DNA from: Oryzias latipes
Lineage: Eukaryota > Chordata > Actinopteri > Beloniformes > Adrianichthyidae
Length of the DNA: 64,000 bases
Direction of reading: 5' to 3'
NCBI RefSeq assembly: GCF_002234675.1
Contig: NC_019865.2
Coordinates: 31,840,476-31,904,475 of the forward strand
Numbering within the stretch: the first letter of the stretch is position 1; each line of letters begins with the position of its first letter. The translations under genes and the position numbers were made by a program. Shown piece after piece: positions 1-11,400 of this stretch. The notes beneath the pieces were generated by a model. The model worked only from the letters and a program-made list of their open reading frames with translations, was not told the origin of the DNA and did no database searches.

Positions 1-340
1 TTGTGTTTGTGTGTGTGTGTAGGATCACTGATCACCAGCAGATGGAGCCAAACACAAACGTCACAGGCTCCTGCAGCCAATAGGAGCTTTCGTTGAGGAT
101 AAACAAGTGAGTGATCGTTTATGTAAGAAGAGATCTTCCTTTGACGGCGGATGTCTGATCGCAGAAGTTTGTTTTCTCCTTTGTTCATTTTTCTAAAACA
201 AAACAATGACTGATAACGTGTCAATACACTCACATAGAAATCTAAGTTGTGTGAAAAATTAATTTATTCTGCAAAAAATCCATTAATTGATCAAATGTAG
301 TCCTAGAACACGTAATCTGCGCAGAGTGAGACCTCCTGTC
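1..340. other. 5' flank of SLC35A2, no gene seen
   Basis: This stretch begins with a short TG-rich run and becomes AT-rich at about 180-300. I see no exon, no repeat I can name and no coding frame of note. It probably is distal upstream sequence of SLC35A2, or the end of an unseen neighbour. Confidence 0.4.
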
Positions 341-623
341 TTCCCCCCGCTATCCTCTCCCCGCAGTCCTCCACTTCCTGGACACCTCACAGCCGTTGCT
401 CCTGATGTCCCGGCGGCTCCTTCCGCCGTTCCTCCTCACTCTGGTCACGGCTGAACGGCAGACCCGCCACCGGTTCTCACTCGGGGCAAGGCAGTAATAG
501 CACACCGGAAGCCGAACCTGCAGGGGGTCAGAACCGCGAGCGGGGACTGCTCGGAAGGCTAGCAGAAAGTTAGCGGAGGTAACCGGGCTCGGTCCGTCCG
601 GCGGGAGGGCGCAGGAACGCACC
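340..623 (+). promoter_or_regulatory. SLC35A2: GC/CpG-rich promoter and 5' UTR of SLC35A2
   Basis: Base composition changes sharply at about 340 from AT-rich to CpG-rich, and CpG-richness continues through exon 1 to about 960, as expected of a vertebrate CpG-island promoter. No TATA box is obvious just upstream of the start codon, which fits a housekeeping Golgi gene. The transcription start is not determined by sequence alone; it must lie upstream of the ATG at 624, which has an A at -3. Confidence 0.5.
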
Positions 624-687
624 ATGACCGCGGGGAAACACGACACAGGGGCGGAGGACAGAGCCACGAGCTGCAGCCAGAACGAAG
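624..687 (+). CDS. SLC35A2: SLC35A2 coding exon 1
   Basis: It starts at the ATG with A at -3 and encodes a polar N-terminal tail ([12 protein letters not shown]...). The donor is AAG|GTGAGT and the exon ends in phase 1. The start was chosen because it is the only ATG in frame with exon 2 through this strong donor. Confidence 0.8.
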
Positions 688-3600
688 GTGAGTCGAGCTC
701 AGGTGAGTCCTCGCGGCCTGCGGGGCTCCTCAGCGCGCACATCCGTGGCTGGTCTGAGTGACCAGGTTAGTTCGGTTAATGGCGTGTTGACGTAGACGGA
801 CTGAGCCGCGGACGCGGACCCCAGACGCTAACCGCGTCCGTCATGTGACCCGCGCAGCTCAAATGAAGTGGATCAGTTTCACGCCTCAGCTAGAACCGAA
901 CCGAACCATTTCTGCCGGGCCGCGGCTCAGGTGAGCTGAGGAGGTGAGCGGCTGCTGACGTGGAGCCTCAGGTGTGTCTGCGTGGGCCCGGAAATGAGTG
1001 GATGTGAATGGGACCAAAGCTCAGCGGAACCAGAACTCAGAGCTGGATGGAGCGAAGGGGTTCCGACCTTCTGCAAACATGACCGTCCGAGAGCAGAACC
1101 AACCTGTGATCAGTCAGTTCAGGCTGCCAGAGACGGAACCAAAGGGAATCTGTGTCTTCAGCCAGAACTGTTCTGGTCACAGGTCCACTCTAATGTGGGC
1201 CTGACTCTGCTGGAGGAGAGGCCTTCACTGGTTCTGCTCCTCTGTGATCAGAAAGAACAGGTGGTCAGATTTTTGGACCCGTATTTGGACCGGGTCAAAT
1301 TCTAGCACACCTTCAGGGCCTGAACCTGCTTCTCCTGATCGTGTCGTCAACCAAACTGAATGTAAAAAAAATCCCCAAACCAAGAAAGCGTCAAGCACTG
1401 AAGCAGAGTTGATCTTCTGCAACAGAACCGGTTCCAAAGTGGATCCAGAGAGGATGCATCATAAAGAAGAGGAAGAGAAACGTGGTTCCATTGATCAACC
1501 AGAGGACTTGTCTTCAGAATCTCAGGGTTTCTGCTTCAGCCTGGTTGGTTTGGACTCAGAAGGTCCGGTGGCGTTTGGACTCTGCGCGTCCACAGAACCC
1601 GATCAGTGAAACTGATGTCAAAGCAGTGGAGAAGCTAGTCTGCATCTCAATCCAAGGTCGGGTCACAGAGACCCTGTGGTGGTTAGATAAAGGTGATGGC
1701 AGAGATAAACAAGCCCCGCCCCCTTTGTGTCCCACACTCAGATTTCCACACACTCCCCTGAACCGTCTCCAGACCCCCCCCCCCCCCCCCCCAAGCTGCA
1801 GTTCATCGCCTTCCCTGTCTGTCCTCAGACCCACATCTTCATGATCGGAACCACATCCAGCCGTCGCTGGTTCCCTGAAACAGAACCCGCCGGGCTTGAG
1901 ACAGAACCTCTCTGTGCTGCACCAGTAGGAGGCTCAGGCCGCCTCGTTTCTCCTTAGACCCACACTGCTGAGCTAAACAAACCCAAATATCCGGATCTTC
2001 CCCAAAACCTTTAGGGCGAATATTTTGTGGACTGACGGGACGACTTCCAGAGAAAAGAGCCGGCCGGGCATGGTGGTGGTGGTGTGATGGTGTTGCTGAG
2101 GGAAAGGATGTTGTCCTCCGGCTTCTGCTGTCGTAGCAGAACAACAGTCCAAGCAACAGCAGGTCCATCAAGTGCAGGACGTTGTTACACAAGTTTCATG
2201 TCTAAAGCAAAAACTTCAGCTTTTTTTTGTTGTTGTTGCCATGGGGGACGTCTATGACGATTCTTTTCTCATGCCGTGTTTCTGCTCTGCTTCCTGCAGT
2301 CAACAGGAAGCTGAAGTACATCAGCCTGGCTGTGCTGGTGGTCCAGAATGCATCGCTCATCCTCAGCATCCGCTACGTCCGCACGCTGCCGGGCGAGCGC
2401 TTCTTCAGCACGTCGGCCGTGGTCATGGCAGAAGTGCTGAAGGTGTGCACGTGTCTGGTCATCATCCTGCTGCAGAAGAGATGTAAGTGCATCCGTCAGT
2501 CCCTGTGCGGTCTGAGGGGTAGCGGACGGACGCACAGCTCAGGGGCTCCGAGCAGGGACTTTGTGGCTGTTTCATGGTCGTCCTTGACCAGCAGCATCAC
2601 TCCAGATGTCCGCATGTTTGTCCTGAGTTTAGCTTTTCTAGACACATTCTATTGGCAGCTGAAATATAGTTGAATGACACAAGCGGTAAGGTTACTGAGC
2701 TGCTCACACCCAACCATCTGCGGCAGACGGTACGTTCCCGTCTGGGGCAGCGGGTACGTTCCCGTCTGGGGCAGAGGGTACGTTCCCGTCTGCGGCAGAC
2801 GGTACGTTCCCGTCTGGGGCAGCGGGTACGTTCCCGTCTGGGGCAGAGGGTACGTTCCCGTCTGGGGCAGAGGGTACGTTCCCGTCTGCGGCAGAGGGTA
2901 CGTTCCCGTCTGCGGCAGAGGGTACGTTCCCGTCTGCGGCAGAGGGTACGTTCCCGTCTGCGGCAGAGGGTACGTTCCCGTCTGCGGCAGACGGTACTTT
3001 CCCGTCTGCGGCAGAGGGTACGTTCCCGTCTGGGGCAGAGGGTACGTTCCCGTCTGCGGGTACGTTCCCGTCTGCGGCAGAGGGTACGTTCCCGTCTGGG
3101 GCAGAGGGTACGTTCCCGTCTGCGGCAGAGGGTACGTTCCCGTCTGCGGCAGAGGGTACGTTCCCGTCTGGGGCAGAGGGTACGTTCCCGTCTGGGGCAG
3201 ACGGTACGTTCCCGTCTGGGGCAGCGGGTACGTTCCCGTCTGGGGCAGAGGGTACGTTCCCGTCTGGGGCAGAGGGTACGTTCCCGTCTGCGGCAGAGGG
3301 TACGTTCCCGTCTGCGGCAGAGGGTACGTTCCCGTCTGCGGCAGAGGGTACGTTCCCGTCTGCGGCAGAGGGTACGTTCCCGTCTGCGGCAGAGGGTACG
3401 TTCCCGTCTGCGGCAGAGGGTACGTTCCCGTCTGCGGCAGAGGGTACGTTCCCGTCTGCGGCAGAGGGTACGTTCCCGTCTGGGGCAGAGGGTACGTTCC
3501 CGTCTGCGGGTACGTTCCCGTCTGCGGCAGAGGGTACGTTCCCGTCTGGGGCAGAGGGTACGTTCCCGTCTGCGGCAGAGGGTACGTTCCCGTCTGCGGC

Positions 3601-6600
3601 AGAGGGTACGTTCCCGTCTGGGGCAGAGGGTACGTTCCCGTCTGGGGCAGAGGGTACGTTCCCGTCTGGGGCAGAGGGTACGTTCCCGTCTGCGGCAGAG
3701 GGTACGTTCCCGTCTGCGGCAGAGGGTACGTTCCCGTCTGCGGCAGAGGGTACGTTCCCGTCTGCGGCAGACGGTACGTTCCCGTCTGGGGCAGAGGGTA
3801 CGTTCCCGTCTGGGGCAGAGGGTACGTTCCCGTCTGCGGCAGAGGGTACGTTCCCGTCTGCGGCAGAGGGTACGTTCCCGTCTGGGGCAGAGGGTACGTT
3901 CCCGTCTGGGGCAGAGGGTACGTTCCCGTCTGGGGCAGAGGGTACGTTCCCGTCTGGGGCAGAGGGTACGTTCCCGTCTGCGGCAGAGGGTACGTTCCCG
4001 TCTGCGGCAGAGGGTACGTTCCCGTCTGCGGCAGAGGGTACGTTCCCGTCTGCGGCAGACGGTACGTTCCCGTCTGGGGCAGAGGGTACGTTCCCGTCTG
4101 CGGCAGAGGGTACGTTCCCGTTTGCGGCAGATGGTACGTTCCCGTCTGGGGCAGAGGGTACGTTCCCGTCTGGGGCAGAGGGTACGTTCCCGTCTGCGGC
4201 AGCGGGTACGTTCCCGTCTGGGGCAGAGGGTACGTTCCCGTCTGGGGCAGAGGGTACGTTCCCGTCTGCGGCAGAGGGTACGTTCCCGTCTGCGGCAGAG
4301 GGTACGTTCCCGTCTGCGGCAGAGGGTACGTTCCCGTCTGCGGCAGATGGTACGTTCCCGTCTGCGGCAGAGGGTACGTTCCCGTCTGCGGCAGAGGGTA
4401 CGTTCAGGCTCATCTAGATGATTTCCTCCTGTGGCAGCTCCTTGTGAGGAGTCCTTTTCCCTCCTAACTTGAGTCGTGTGTCTCCTCAGTCAACCTGAAG
4501 GAGACGCTCCACCTCCTGCTCAACTCCATCGTGTTTCAGTACAGAGACACACTGAAGCTCGCCATTCCAGCTCTCATCTACACGCTGCAAAACAACCTGC
4601 AGTACATCGCCATCTCTAACCTGCCAGCCGCCACCTTCCAGGTGATCCTCCATCCTCACCTCTTCCTGCTGTCAGAGCCTCTGGTCCTCCTGAACACGTT
4701 TCTCTATACGTGAGCCGTTCACTACAAAGCCAAAAATTCAGTATAGTCCAGATTATTTGAACTGCAAACCAGCCTGTACACGTGACTCTGCGTTTAAAGG
4801 GAGAAAGATTGGGTAGAAACCTCCAGCAGAACCAGTCTCAGTGAAGGAGAACAAGTTTTATTCTGAATGGACAGAAAGAGACAAACCCAGAAAGACAGGA
4901 ACATCTGGTTAAGACCAAAGAGATCTAGACAGGAGAAAACCACTGAGGCAGAAGTATCGTTCTTCTGTAGGATTGAGTCTGTTTCATCGTGTTAAATGCT
5001 AATGTAGTGTCCCTCGTCGCCCCCCCCAGGTGACGTACCAGCTGAAGATCCTCACCACGGCTCTCTTCAGCGTCTTGATGCTCAAAAAGTCTTTGTCTCG
5101 GGTTCAGTGGATTTCTCTGCTGCTGCTGTTTGCCGGCGTCGCAATCGTCCAGGTGAGTGTCTGGCAGACGCGCCACATTAGTGCCAGAGACCGCCGCGCT
5201 GCCAGAGGCCGGAGGCGCGACAGCCTCGGGCGGAGCGACGGCCTCAAGCAGCACGGTACTGCAGAGTAAAAGGCCCCCCTCTTTTCTCATTGCCAACCAA
5301 TCTCGGCCCTGAGCTGTATGGCGCCCTAGGCGAAAAGGAATCTTTTTTAAACATTTTATTACTAATTTTTAATATTTAGACTGTTAAAAAAATTAACATC
5401 TAATTATTGGGATTTGGCGCCCCCTCCAGCAGATGGCGCCCTGTTGCCAATTATCCTGTAAATAAAACCAGATTAAACGGAGAAAAGAGAGACTCTTACC
5501 TTACCTTTCATTATTTCAAGCATGGTAGTGGTTTTCATGGTCTGTAACGACAGCAGTAGACCGGCCGTCCTGCAGCTCCACTGCCTCTGCAGATCAACTC
5601 CTAAACCCTCATTCTGACCCTCAGAGCCCTCCATGACCCCGCCCCTCCATGTCTGTCTGACCCTATCCATGTTGCCACCAGCTCCCACCCGCTCCTTCAG
5701 GTCTGCCTCCAGCCAGTTGCCCCCACCGCTCGTCTCGTCTCCATGGGGGGGCAGAATATTCAGCCACTCTGCCCCCCAGCTCTGGAACTTACTTCCCTCT
5801 GATTTACAGAACCCAGACTCTCTCCCTCAGTTTAGCATACCCACCCTCATGAATTTATTTTTAATTTACATTTGAAATTTAATAATTTTAACTTTAAATA
5901 AATTATATTTACGTTTAGGGTTAAATTATTAAATTTAAAATTAAATTTAAATTTGATATTCAATTCAATGTTTTTTTTCAAATCATTTTATGAATTGAAC
6001 TACAGTTTTATTCCTGTGATTTATGATTGTTTTGTACCTCTAAGACGACCTTGGCTGCCCAGAAAGGCACCATTTAAATAACATTTATTATTATTATTAT
6101 TATTAAATACTTTTACACAGGATAATACGTGTGGCATTTAGGTGCCATTCTCCTTATTTTACGGCTCTCTATGTCAGTCAAAGGAAGTTGACTCAGACGA
6201 TCCGAACTGTTGGGAAATGAAACCGGGAGACCAGTGTCACAATGTTTGAGACAAGAGGAAGGGACTCCCACCTTTGGGGTACCGATCGGGTTTCCGGTAT
6301 AGATACGGTTTCCAGTACCGATCGGGTTTTTCCTGTACCGATCAGGTTTCCGGTACAGGTCCAGTAGCTACAAGCACAAATGGGAAAGAAGTGTCCTCAT
6401 GCAGGGACACAGAGCCACAGGTAGACTTGCGTAAATGATGGGATGTATTTGCTGTGGGGTAGAAGCTGTCTGTTTAATCTCGGCCGGAGCTCTGGTCCAG
6501 CTTGGTTCTGGTTCTTGTGAGTTCTGACCCGCCTGGTGTGCTGCAGCTTCATGGGCGTCTGTGGTCTCTGCAGGTTCAGCAGGAAGGAAACAAGGAGGCG

Positions 6601-7170
6601 TCGATGGCAAACCAAAACTACATGGTGGGCGTGGTTGCCGTGGTGATCAGCTGCCTGTCATCTGGATTTGCAGGCGTTTACTTTGAGAAGATCCTGAAGG
6701 GGAGCTCTGCCTCCGTATGGATAAGGAACGTGCAGCTGGGCATCTTTGGCACGGCGCTTGGCCTGCTGGGACTCTGGTGGAACGACGGCGCCGCCGTGGC
6801 TGAACGCGGCTTCCTGTTCGGATACACCGGCATGGTGTGGTGCGTCATCTTCAACCAGGCCTTTGGGGGCCTGCTGGTGGCAATGGTGGTGAAGTACGCG
6901 GACAACATCCTGAAAGGCTTCGCCACCTCCTTCTCCATCATCGTCTCCACGGTGATGTCGATCTTCCTGTTCAGCTTCCACGTGGACCTGCTCTTCACGG
7001 CGGGGGCGGGGCTTGTCATTGGTGCCGTCTACATGTACAGCCTTCCCAGATCACCCAGCAGCTCGGTGTCGTCGAGCTCCTCATCTTCCTCTGAGTCTTC
7101 GGCGTTGCCGAGGACGGACAGAGGCGTGGAGATGGAGGCGTTTCTGCCAAAGTCAGTGCTGGTGAAGTGA
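624..7170 (+). CDS. SLC35A2: SLC35A2, UDP-galactose transporter (5 coding exons, 372 aa)
   Basis: Golgi/ER multi-pass antiporter of the nucleotide-sugar transporter family that brings UDP-galactose into the lumen in exchange for UMP, supplying galactosyltransferases. Coding exons are 624-687, 2300-2482, 4490-4641, 5030-5152 and 6574-7170; every junction is GT-AG and the phases add to 372 codons plus stop. Recognised stretches include [98 protein letters not shown] and [16 protein letters not shown], all near-identical to vertebrate SLC35A2. About ten membrane segments are expected for the family. The N-terminus is short and polar, and the region after YSLPR is serine-rich. The protein ends FLPKSVLVK, the ending I remember for the UGT1 form. 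Length is slightly below the human protein (about 396). Paralogues SLC35A1/A3 are less likely given these stretches. Confidence 0.95.
2300..2482 (+). CDS. SLC35A2: SLC35A2 coding exon 2
   Basis: The acceptor is TTCCTGCAG|TC and the donor is GAGAT|GTAAGT. It encodes the first membrane helix, the [20 protein letters not shown] stretch and the EVLK segment that follows it, all typical of SLC35A2. Confidence 0.93.
2716..4405. repeat. 24-bp GC-rich minisatellite, about 70 copies, in SLC35A2 intron 2
   Basis: Head-to-tail copies of a 24-bp unit with core GGTACGTTCCCGTCTG followed by C/G GGGCAG or CGGCAG and AG/AC/CG endings. Two truncated 18-bp units occur near 3051 and 3501, exactly 450 bp apart in the same order of variants, which shows a segmental duplication of about 18.75 units inside the array. 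Because 24 is a multiple of three, several frames stay open on both strands for more than 560 codons; these are not genes. Confidence 0.98.
4490..4641 (+). CDS. SLC35A2: SLC35A2 coding exon 3
   Basis: The acceptor is TCTCCTCAG|TC and the donor is CCAG|GTGATC. It encodes the loop after the second helix, then [20 protein letters not shown] and [10 protein letters not shown], a signature of UDP-galactose, CMP-sialic acid and UDP-GlcNAc transporters. It ends in phase 0. Confidence 0.95.
5030..5152 (+). CDS. SLC35A2: SLC35A2 coding exon 4
   Basis: The acceptor is CCCCCCCAG|GTG and the donor is CCAG|GTGAGT. The 41 codons begin [18 protein letters not shown] and end [12 protein letters not shown]. 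Both ends are in phase 0. Confidence 0.95.
5153..6573. other. SLC35A2: SLC35A2 intron 4
   Basis: This 1.4-kb intron holds a LINE 3' fragment (separate entry), an AT-rich stretch at about 5870-6000, and at about 6277-6358 a short imperfect direct repeat built on TACCGATCGGGTTT. No exon is seen in it. Confidence 0.7.
5560..6105 (+). mobile_element. LINE 3' fragment (L2/CR1-type) in SLC35A2 intron 4
   Basis: A frame at about 5633-5875 contains [18 protein letters not shown] followed by a stretch resembling QFxxxLKTxLF. This is the degenerate C-terminal end of the reverse transcriptase of fish L2/CR1-type LINEs (family consensus resembles FSVAAPKLWNSLP). It is followed by an AT-rich 3' region ending in a (TTA)n run at about 6086-6104, the usual 3' tail. 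The 5' part is absent, as in 5'-truncated insertions. Confidence 0.7.
6574..7170 (+). CDS. SLC35A2: SLC35A2 coding exon 5 (terminal)
   Basis: The acceptor is CTCTGCAG|GTTCAG. It encodes 198 residues covering the second half of the transporter, including [34 protein letters not shown] and [16 protein letters not shown], a serine-rich tail and the end FLPKSVLVK before TGA. A potential alternative donor GTCAGT lies inside the last codons at 7152-7157. Confidence 0.95.
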   Translation, partial: VQQEGNKEASMANQNYMVGVVAVVISCLSSGFAGVYFEKILKGSSASVWIRNVQLGIFGTALGLLGLWWNDGAAVAERGFLFGYTGMVWCVIFNQAFGGLLVAMVVKYADNILKGFATSFSIIVSTVMSIFLFSFHVDLLFTAGAGLVIGAVYMYSLPRSPSSSVSSSSSSSSESSALPRTDRGVEMEAFLPKSVLVK

Positions 7171-7796
7171 TTTCCTGTTTCTCTGTGGCGCCTCCTGGTG
7201 CTTACCTGCTGTTTCTGTCTGCGGGGTCAGCTGTGGAACTAACCTTCTCTGAGCTTCATCTGCTGCTCACGGGAGGAAATCTCCTTTTTCCGCTTTGTCT
7301 GCTGTCAGCCTTCTACTCTCCACCTCCTCCCGGACTCCTCCTCCCTGCTGTTATGGTCTGTTGTGAGAGGAGGTGAAGAAGCACGGTCTCCTCCCTCCTC
7401 CCTCAAACACTAACCCCTTCCGCTCTCTCCTCCTTAGAGCTTAGGGAGGCGCTAGTCCTCCTGCCTCTGCTGGCCATCTCACACAGGAGCCTCTCACAGT
7501 GCAGCAGGAGGAGGATGAGGAGGAGGAAGGAGCTGCGGGGCCTGAAACGCTGACCTTTGTCTGTCTGTCCGCTCTGCCTTAATCTTCACTAACTGAATGA
7601 AAGAGAGATGCCTTACGCTGAATTGATGACTGATTCTGGCTGCTGGGGGGCGGAGCTCTCCGGGTGGGGTTTCTGCTCTGCAGCCTGGGGGCGCTGCAGA
7701 GCAGAAACATCTTCCTTCCAGATGCTGGACGGTTGGTGTTCGGTGCCTTTTCCACTCACGTGTACAGAAGCCATTCGGTGGTGGCGCTGGGAGGTC

Positions 7797-7876
7797 ACAT
7801 AATGGATCACATGATGGATCACATAATGGATCACATGATGGATCACATGATGGATCACATGATGGATCACATGATC
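7797..7876. repeat. 12-bp tandem repeat
   Basis: About 6.5 copies of ATGGATCACATG/A run head to tail. In one frame it reads as a run of MDHM, which is a repeat artefact. Confidence 0.9.
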
Positions 7877-8189
7877 AAATGGTGATGAAGTTCTGGTCTT
7901 TGGTGACTCTAAAACAGTTTGAGAACATCAAAGGCGCCTGGCTGAACCTCCTTCTCTGATCTTATCTGCTTCACGGTGTTTAGGGGGGGGGGTTCTCATC
8001 TGATCTCTCTGGTGGAGGCGGCCATGTCTGTAATTATTGTAACTGTCCCCGGCCAAAATGCTCCTCAAAGGTCGTTTGCAGCGCTTGCTCCTCTTTGGAG
8101 AACATTTAAGACATTTTTCTGACCCGTTCTCCTGGAAGAAGACGGCCTCCCACATGACCGCTGCAGTAGAACAGCCCCTCTGATGTGAG

Positions 8190-8350
8190 GCGCTCCTGCT
8201 GCGGGTCACTCTTGCTGCGGGATGCTCGGTTGCGGGACGCTCCTGCTGCGGGACGCTCCTGCTGCGGGACGCTCCTGCTGCGGGACGCTCCTGCTGCGGG
8301 ACGTTCCTGCTGCGGGACGCTCTTGCTGCGGGACGCTCCTGCTGCGGGTT
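8190..8350. repeat. 16-bp tandem repeat
   Basis: About ten copies of a 16-bp unit, GCTGCGGGACGCTCCT, with a few substitutions and one degenerate copy at the left end. It lies within the presumed 3' UTR of SLC35A2, about 60 bp before the candidate poly(A) signal. Confidence 0.92.
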
Positions 8351-8410
8351 ATTTATTTTGAATCTGTCAAATGAAGAAGCTGAGTGTCACACGTGTGAAT
8401 CTTCCTGCAC

Positions 8411-8416
8411 AATAAA
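8411..8416 (+). terminator. SLC35A2: Candidate poly(A) signal of SLC35A2
   Basis: A canonical AATAAA follows the stop codon by 1.24 kb. I saw no nearer AATAAA after the stop. Confidence 0.45.
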
Positions 8417-8435
8417 GCTGACGGCGGATGCGTCG

Positions 8436-11400
8436 CTCACAGACGGCTTTTCCAGCCCACCATCTGCTCTGCGATCAAGAAGAATGACATTTTAGGAACC
8501 AAAACATGAAAGGAAAGAAAGCTGTTCAGAATATCTGAAGATGTAGACGACAGCTCTTGGAGAGAATGTCTGATGATCTGCCCCATAGACATGGATGGGG
8601 GCTGAAGGGTCAGAGCGCCCCCTGTGGACGGCTGGCTGCCATGCAGCTGCCCCTCAGGCCTGCACTTGTAGGAAACAGGAAGTTGTTCTGTCAGACGGAC
8701 CTTCGTGTATCTTTGCCTTCTGAAAGTTTTCACTCTTGAGATGAAAATGTTACAGAGGACTCCTGCATGTCTGAACGATGAAGACACGGGTGTGAGATGA
8801 AGGTTGAGACAGAAAAACTTAAACTGGGTGAGGAACCAGAAGAAAGGGTCTTCTTTAAGAGGGGGGGGGGGGGTTGAGCCATTTTCCTGAATGTGGGGCT
8901 GGAACTGCTCTTCCTCTTTGATTTGGGGTGAGTGAGTGAGGAAGAGGAGGCGGCTCAGGAGGAGGCGGCAGTGTTCATGACTTCATCACTGATCGTTAGC
9001 TTGATTGACAGCGGTTGGATTGTGTTGCTGACGTGTGGAAGAGCGGACGCACAGAGACTCCTTCATTTAACCTGCAGGAGGTTTAATCTTCAGGACAACT
9101 TTCCGTTTCTCAGGGATTTTTTTGGAGAGGATCGTCACGACTCAGTCTGGCTTCAGCTTTAGATGAATCATCTTCAGCTGTCATCATTGTGATGAGCACC
9201 AGCAGCATCTTTGAAATCATAGTTCGCTTCCTGGTGGATGTTTTTGTCAAAAAAATCAGTAAAGAAGAAAAGTGGAAGAAGTTGAAACGTTGCTCTTGGA
9301 GACCACATCTTCTGTGGAACGTAAATGTTTCTGCAGAAACCGCTGCGCTGATGCAGTTCGTCTGGTTCTGCTGCCCTGCTGGCGCTGATCAGACCAAATC
9401 CTGTCAGAACCTTCTGGATTCTGGTGAGGCCGTGGAGGGGACGGGTCTCAGGGAAGGGTCTGCCTCCTCTTCCTCAGACAGCTTCACCCCCTGTTTGCTC
9501 TGATTGTGTTTGTAATGATGTTTCTGAATCTGTACATACTTCTTTTGGAAGCGTTTTATATAAACAAGGACATGGACTCAAACCTGCGCCGTCTGTCTTT
9601 ACTTTGAGGATCAGTGAAACGTCTCAGGATTCACCTTTTCGTCAGCGGGTCCGTAATCCTTCAGGTTAGTCTGTAGCTGGAAATCATGACGCTCCGCTGA
9701 TGGACAGGCCAAACCCTCATGAACAGAAGCTCCGCTGAGCTCCACGGGGGTAACGGTCGCCACGTTCTGTTGTCCGAATCCCTGAAATGAGCCACAACAG
9801 TTCCTCATATTATGAGTTTTTATGAAGAAGTAAGCATCTGTATTGGAGCTACTGGTTGCACTTCTGTGAGGAAAATGTTGCCTTCAACTTTCATAAAAGC
9901 AACAATGCAGATGACAAACGTGCACCACTATTACAACAGGAGCAGCATCGGTGTGTAAACGAGGCCCAGCTTTTCTGCCCCACCTGCGTTGGAATGAACA
10001 GACGTCCTGCTGTCTGGAAGAAACCAGAAGAAACATTTTCCCTCTTCTCAGCTGCTAAAGTCCTAAAGATGGCGCCACATCAGGAATGTCCGAGTGCATC
10101 ACAGGATCATCCAACATGGACACTTTAGCTTGGTTATAGTTTCAGGTTCCAGTTAAAAGACTCAGGCGTGAGGTGAGGGTTCCTGCAGTGGAGGTTGAAC
10201 GGTTCACTCAGCTTTCATCAAAGTCAGCCGTTAAAACATCCCATTTACTGATGAGAAAACTTGATGGCAGTGAAAATATCGTGGATTATCAATAATCTAA
10301 CAACTCTTGGTCAGAAAAATAATGGTAAACCTCCAGCATCCACTGGAGAAGGATGAGGCTGAGGAACAATCCTCAAGTGCTGCAATAAAGACTTTCAAAG
10401 TAAAAGCTCACTTCTGACGCACCAGTTTCATGAAATAAAAAAACTACTAATAGTTTGTGTGAATAACTGGGCCAAAAATCAGTAAACTCAAATGTTCTAG
10501 TTTGGTGATTGTTTTTATTGTTTTGACTCGAAAACACTTGACTGCTTCTTATTGTTAAGATAAAACAAAACCACTGCCAGTTGAGGACAGATAACCTGAT
10601 TTTTGTGCTGAAAAGATGCCTAGTTTTCGGTTTAGAGCCCCCTGGTGGCTTGGAAGACAACTGCAGTTTGCAAATGACCTGAAACTGTTGTGTCTGCATG
10701 AGTTCAACCCTCTTTATCTTCACCCAAGATGTCCAGAAATGTCAGAGTTCAGACAGAAAATGAAAAATAAAATATCTTCTTCAGAGTCACCGCTGCAGCT
10801 GAAATAAAACTACAAAAATGGACTCTGGATCTGACTGAAGAGAAGGAAGCAGGTTCTTAGGGTTTTTCCAGCTTCTACAGCAGCAAATGGAGGAAAAAGT
10901 GGAGCTTTGAAAAATGTTGGCTTTAACTAGACGTTGACTGTGTGCAGAGGAGGAAGGACAGGAAGAACCCATGTGGATCGTGGGGAGTGATGAAGGATAA
11001 TGAAGTTCTTCATGCCTGGTAGGGTCACAACCCAAAAACAGACGAATGGAGAAAGATGACGAGGAGGAACAGGAGGGCAGATGAAGAGAGTGACAGGAAG
11101 AAGTGGAGTCTTGAGGGGGTTTGGCAGGAAGCCAAGGCTCTGTGTGCATGTACCATGAAAGGTAAGCGGGCAGGTGACCACCCCAGGTGAAGCTCTTTGC
11201 GGTGGTTTGGAGAAAAGCTGCTGAGTGAGGATCAGATGTGCTGCTCTGCACGGAGCGGTTCTTTGGCTGTTTGTCGGCTCCAGGACAGAGGAGGTGCTCC
11301 CTCTCCTCAGAGGTGTAGACCGTGGGACTGTGCTCCAGCGTCCTGCTGGCTGAGGGAGGTTCAGGGGACGGCCGGATGCGTCTGCTGCTTGGACTCAGAG

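Larger units (their letters stand above)
7171..8435 (+). other. SLC35A2: Probable 3' UTR of SLC35A2
   Basis: Non-coding sequence runs from the stop codon to a candidate AATAAA at 8411-8416. It contains two short tandem arrays (7797-7876 and 8190-8350). The extent is inferred only from the poly(A) signal. Confidence 0.45.

Noticed and set aside
2670..4467. Open frames of 569-597 codons on both strands over 2670-4467
   Set aside because: They are by-products of a 24-bp tandem repeat (a multiple of three without stops) within an intron; no non-repeat coding sequence.
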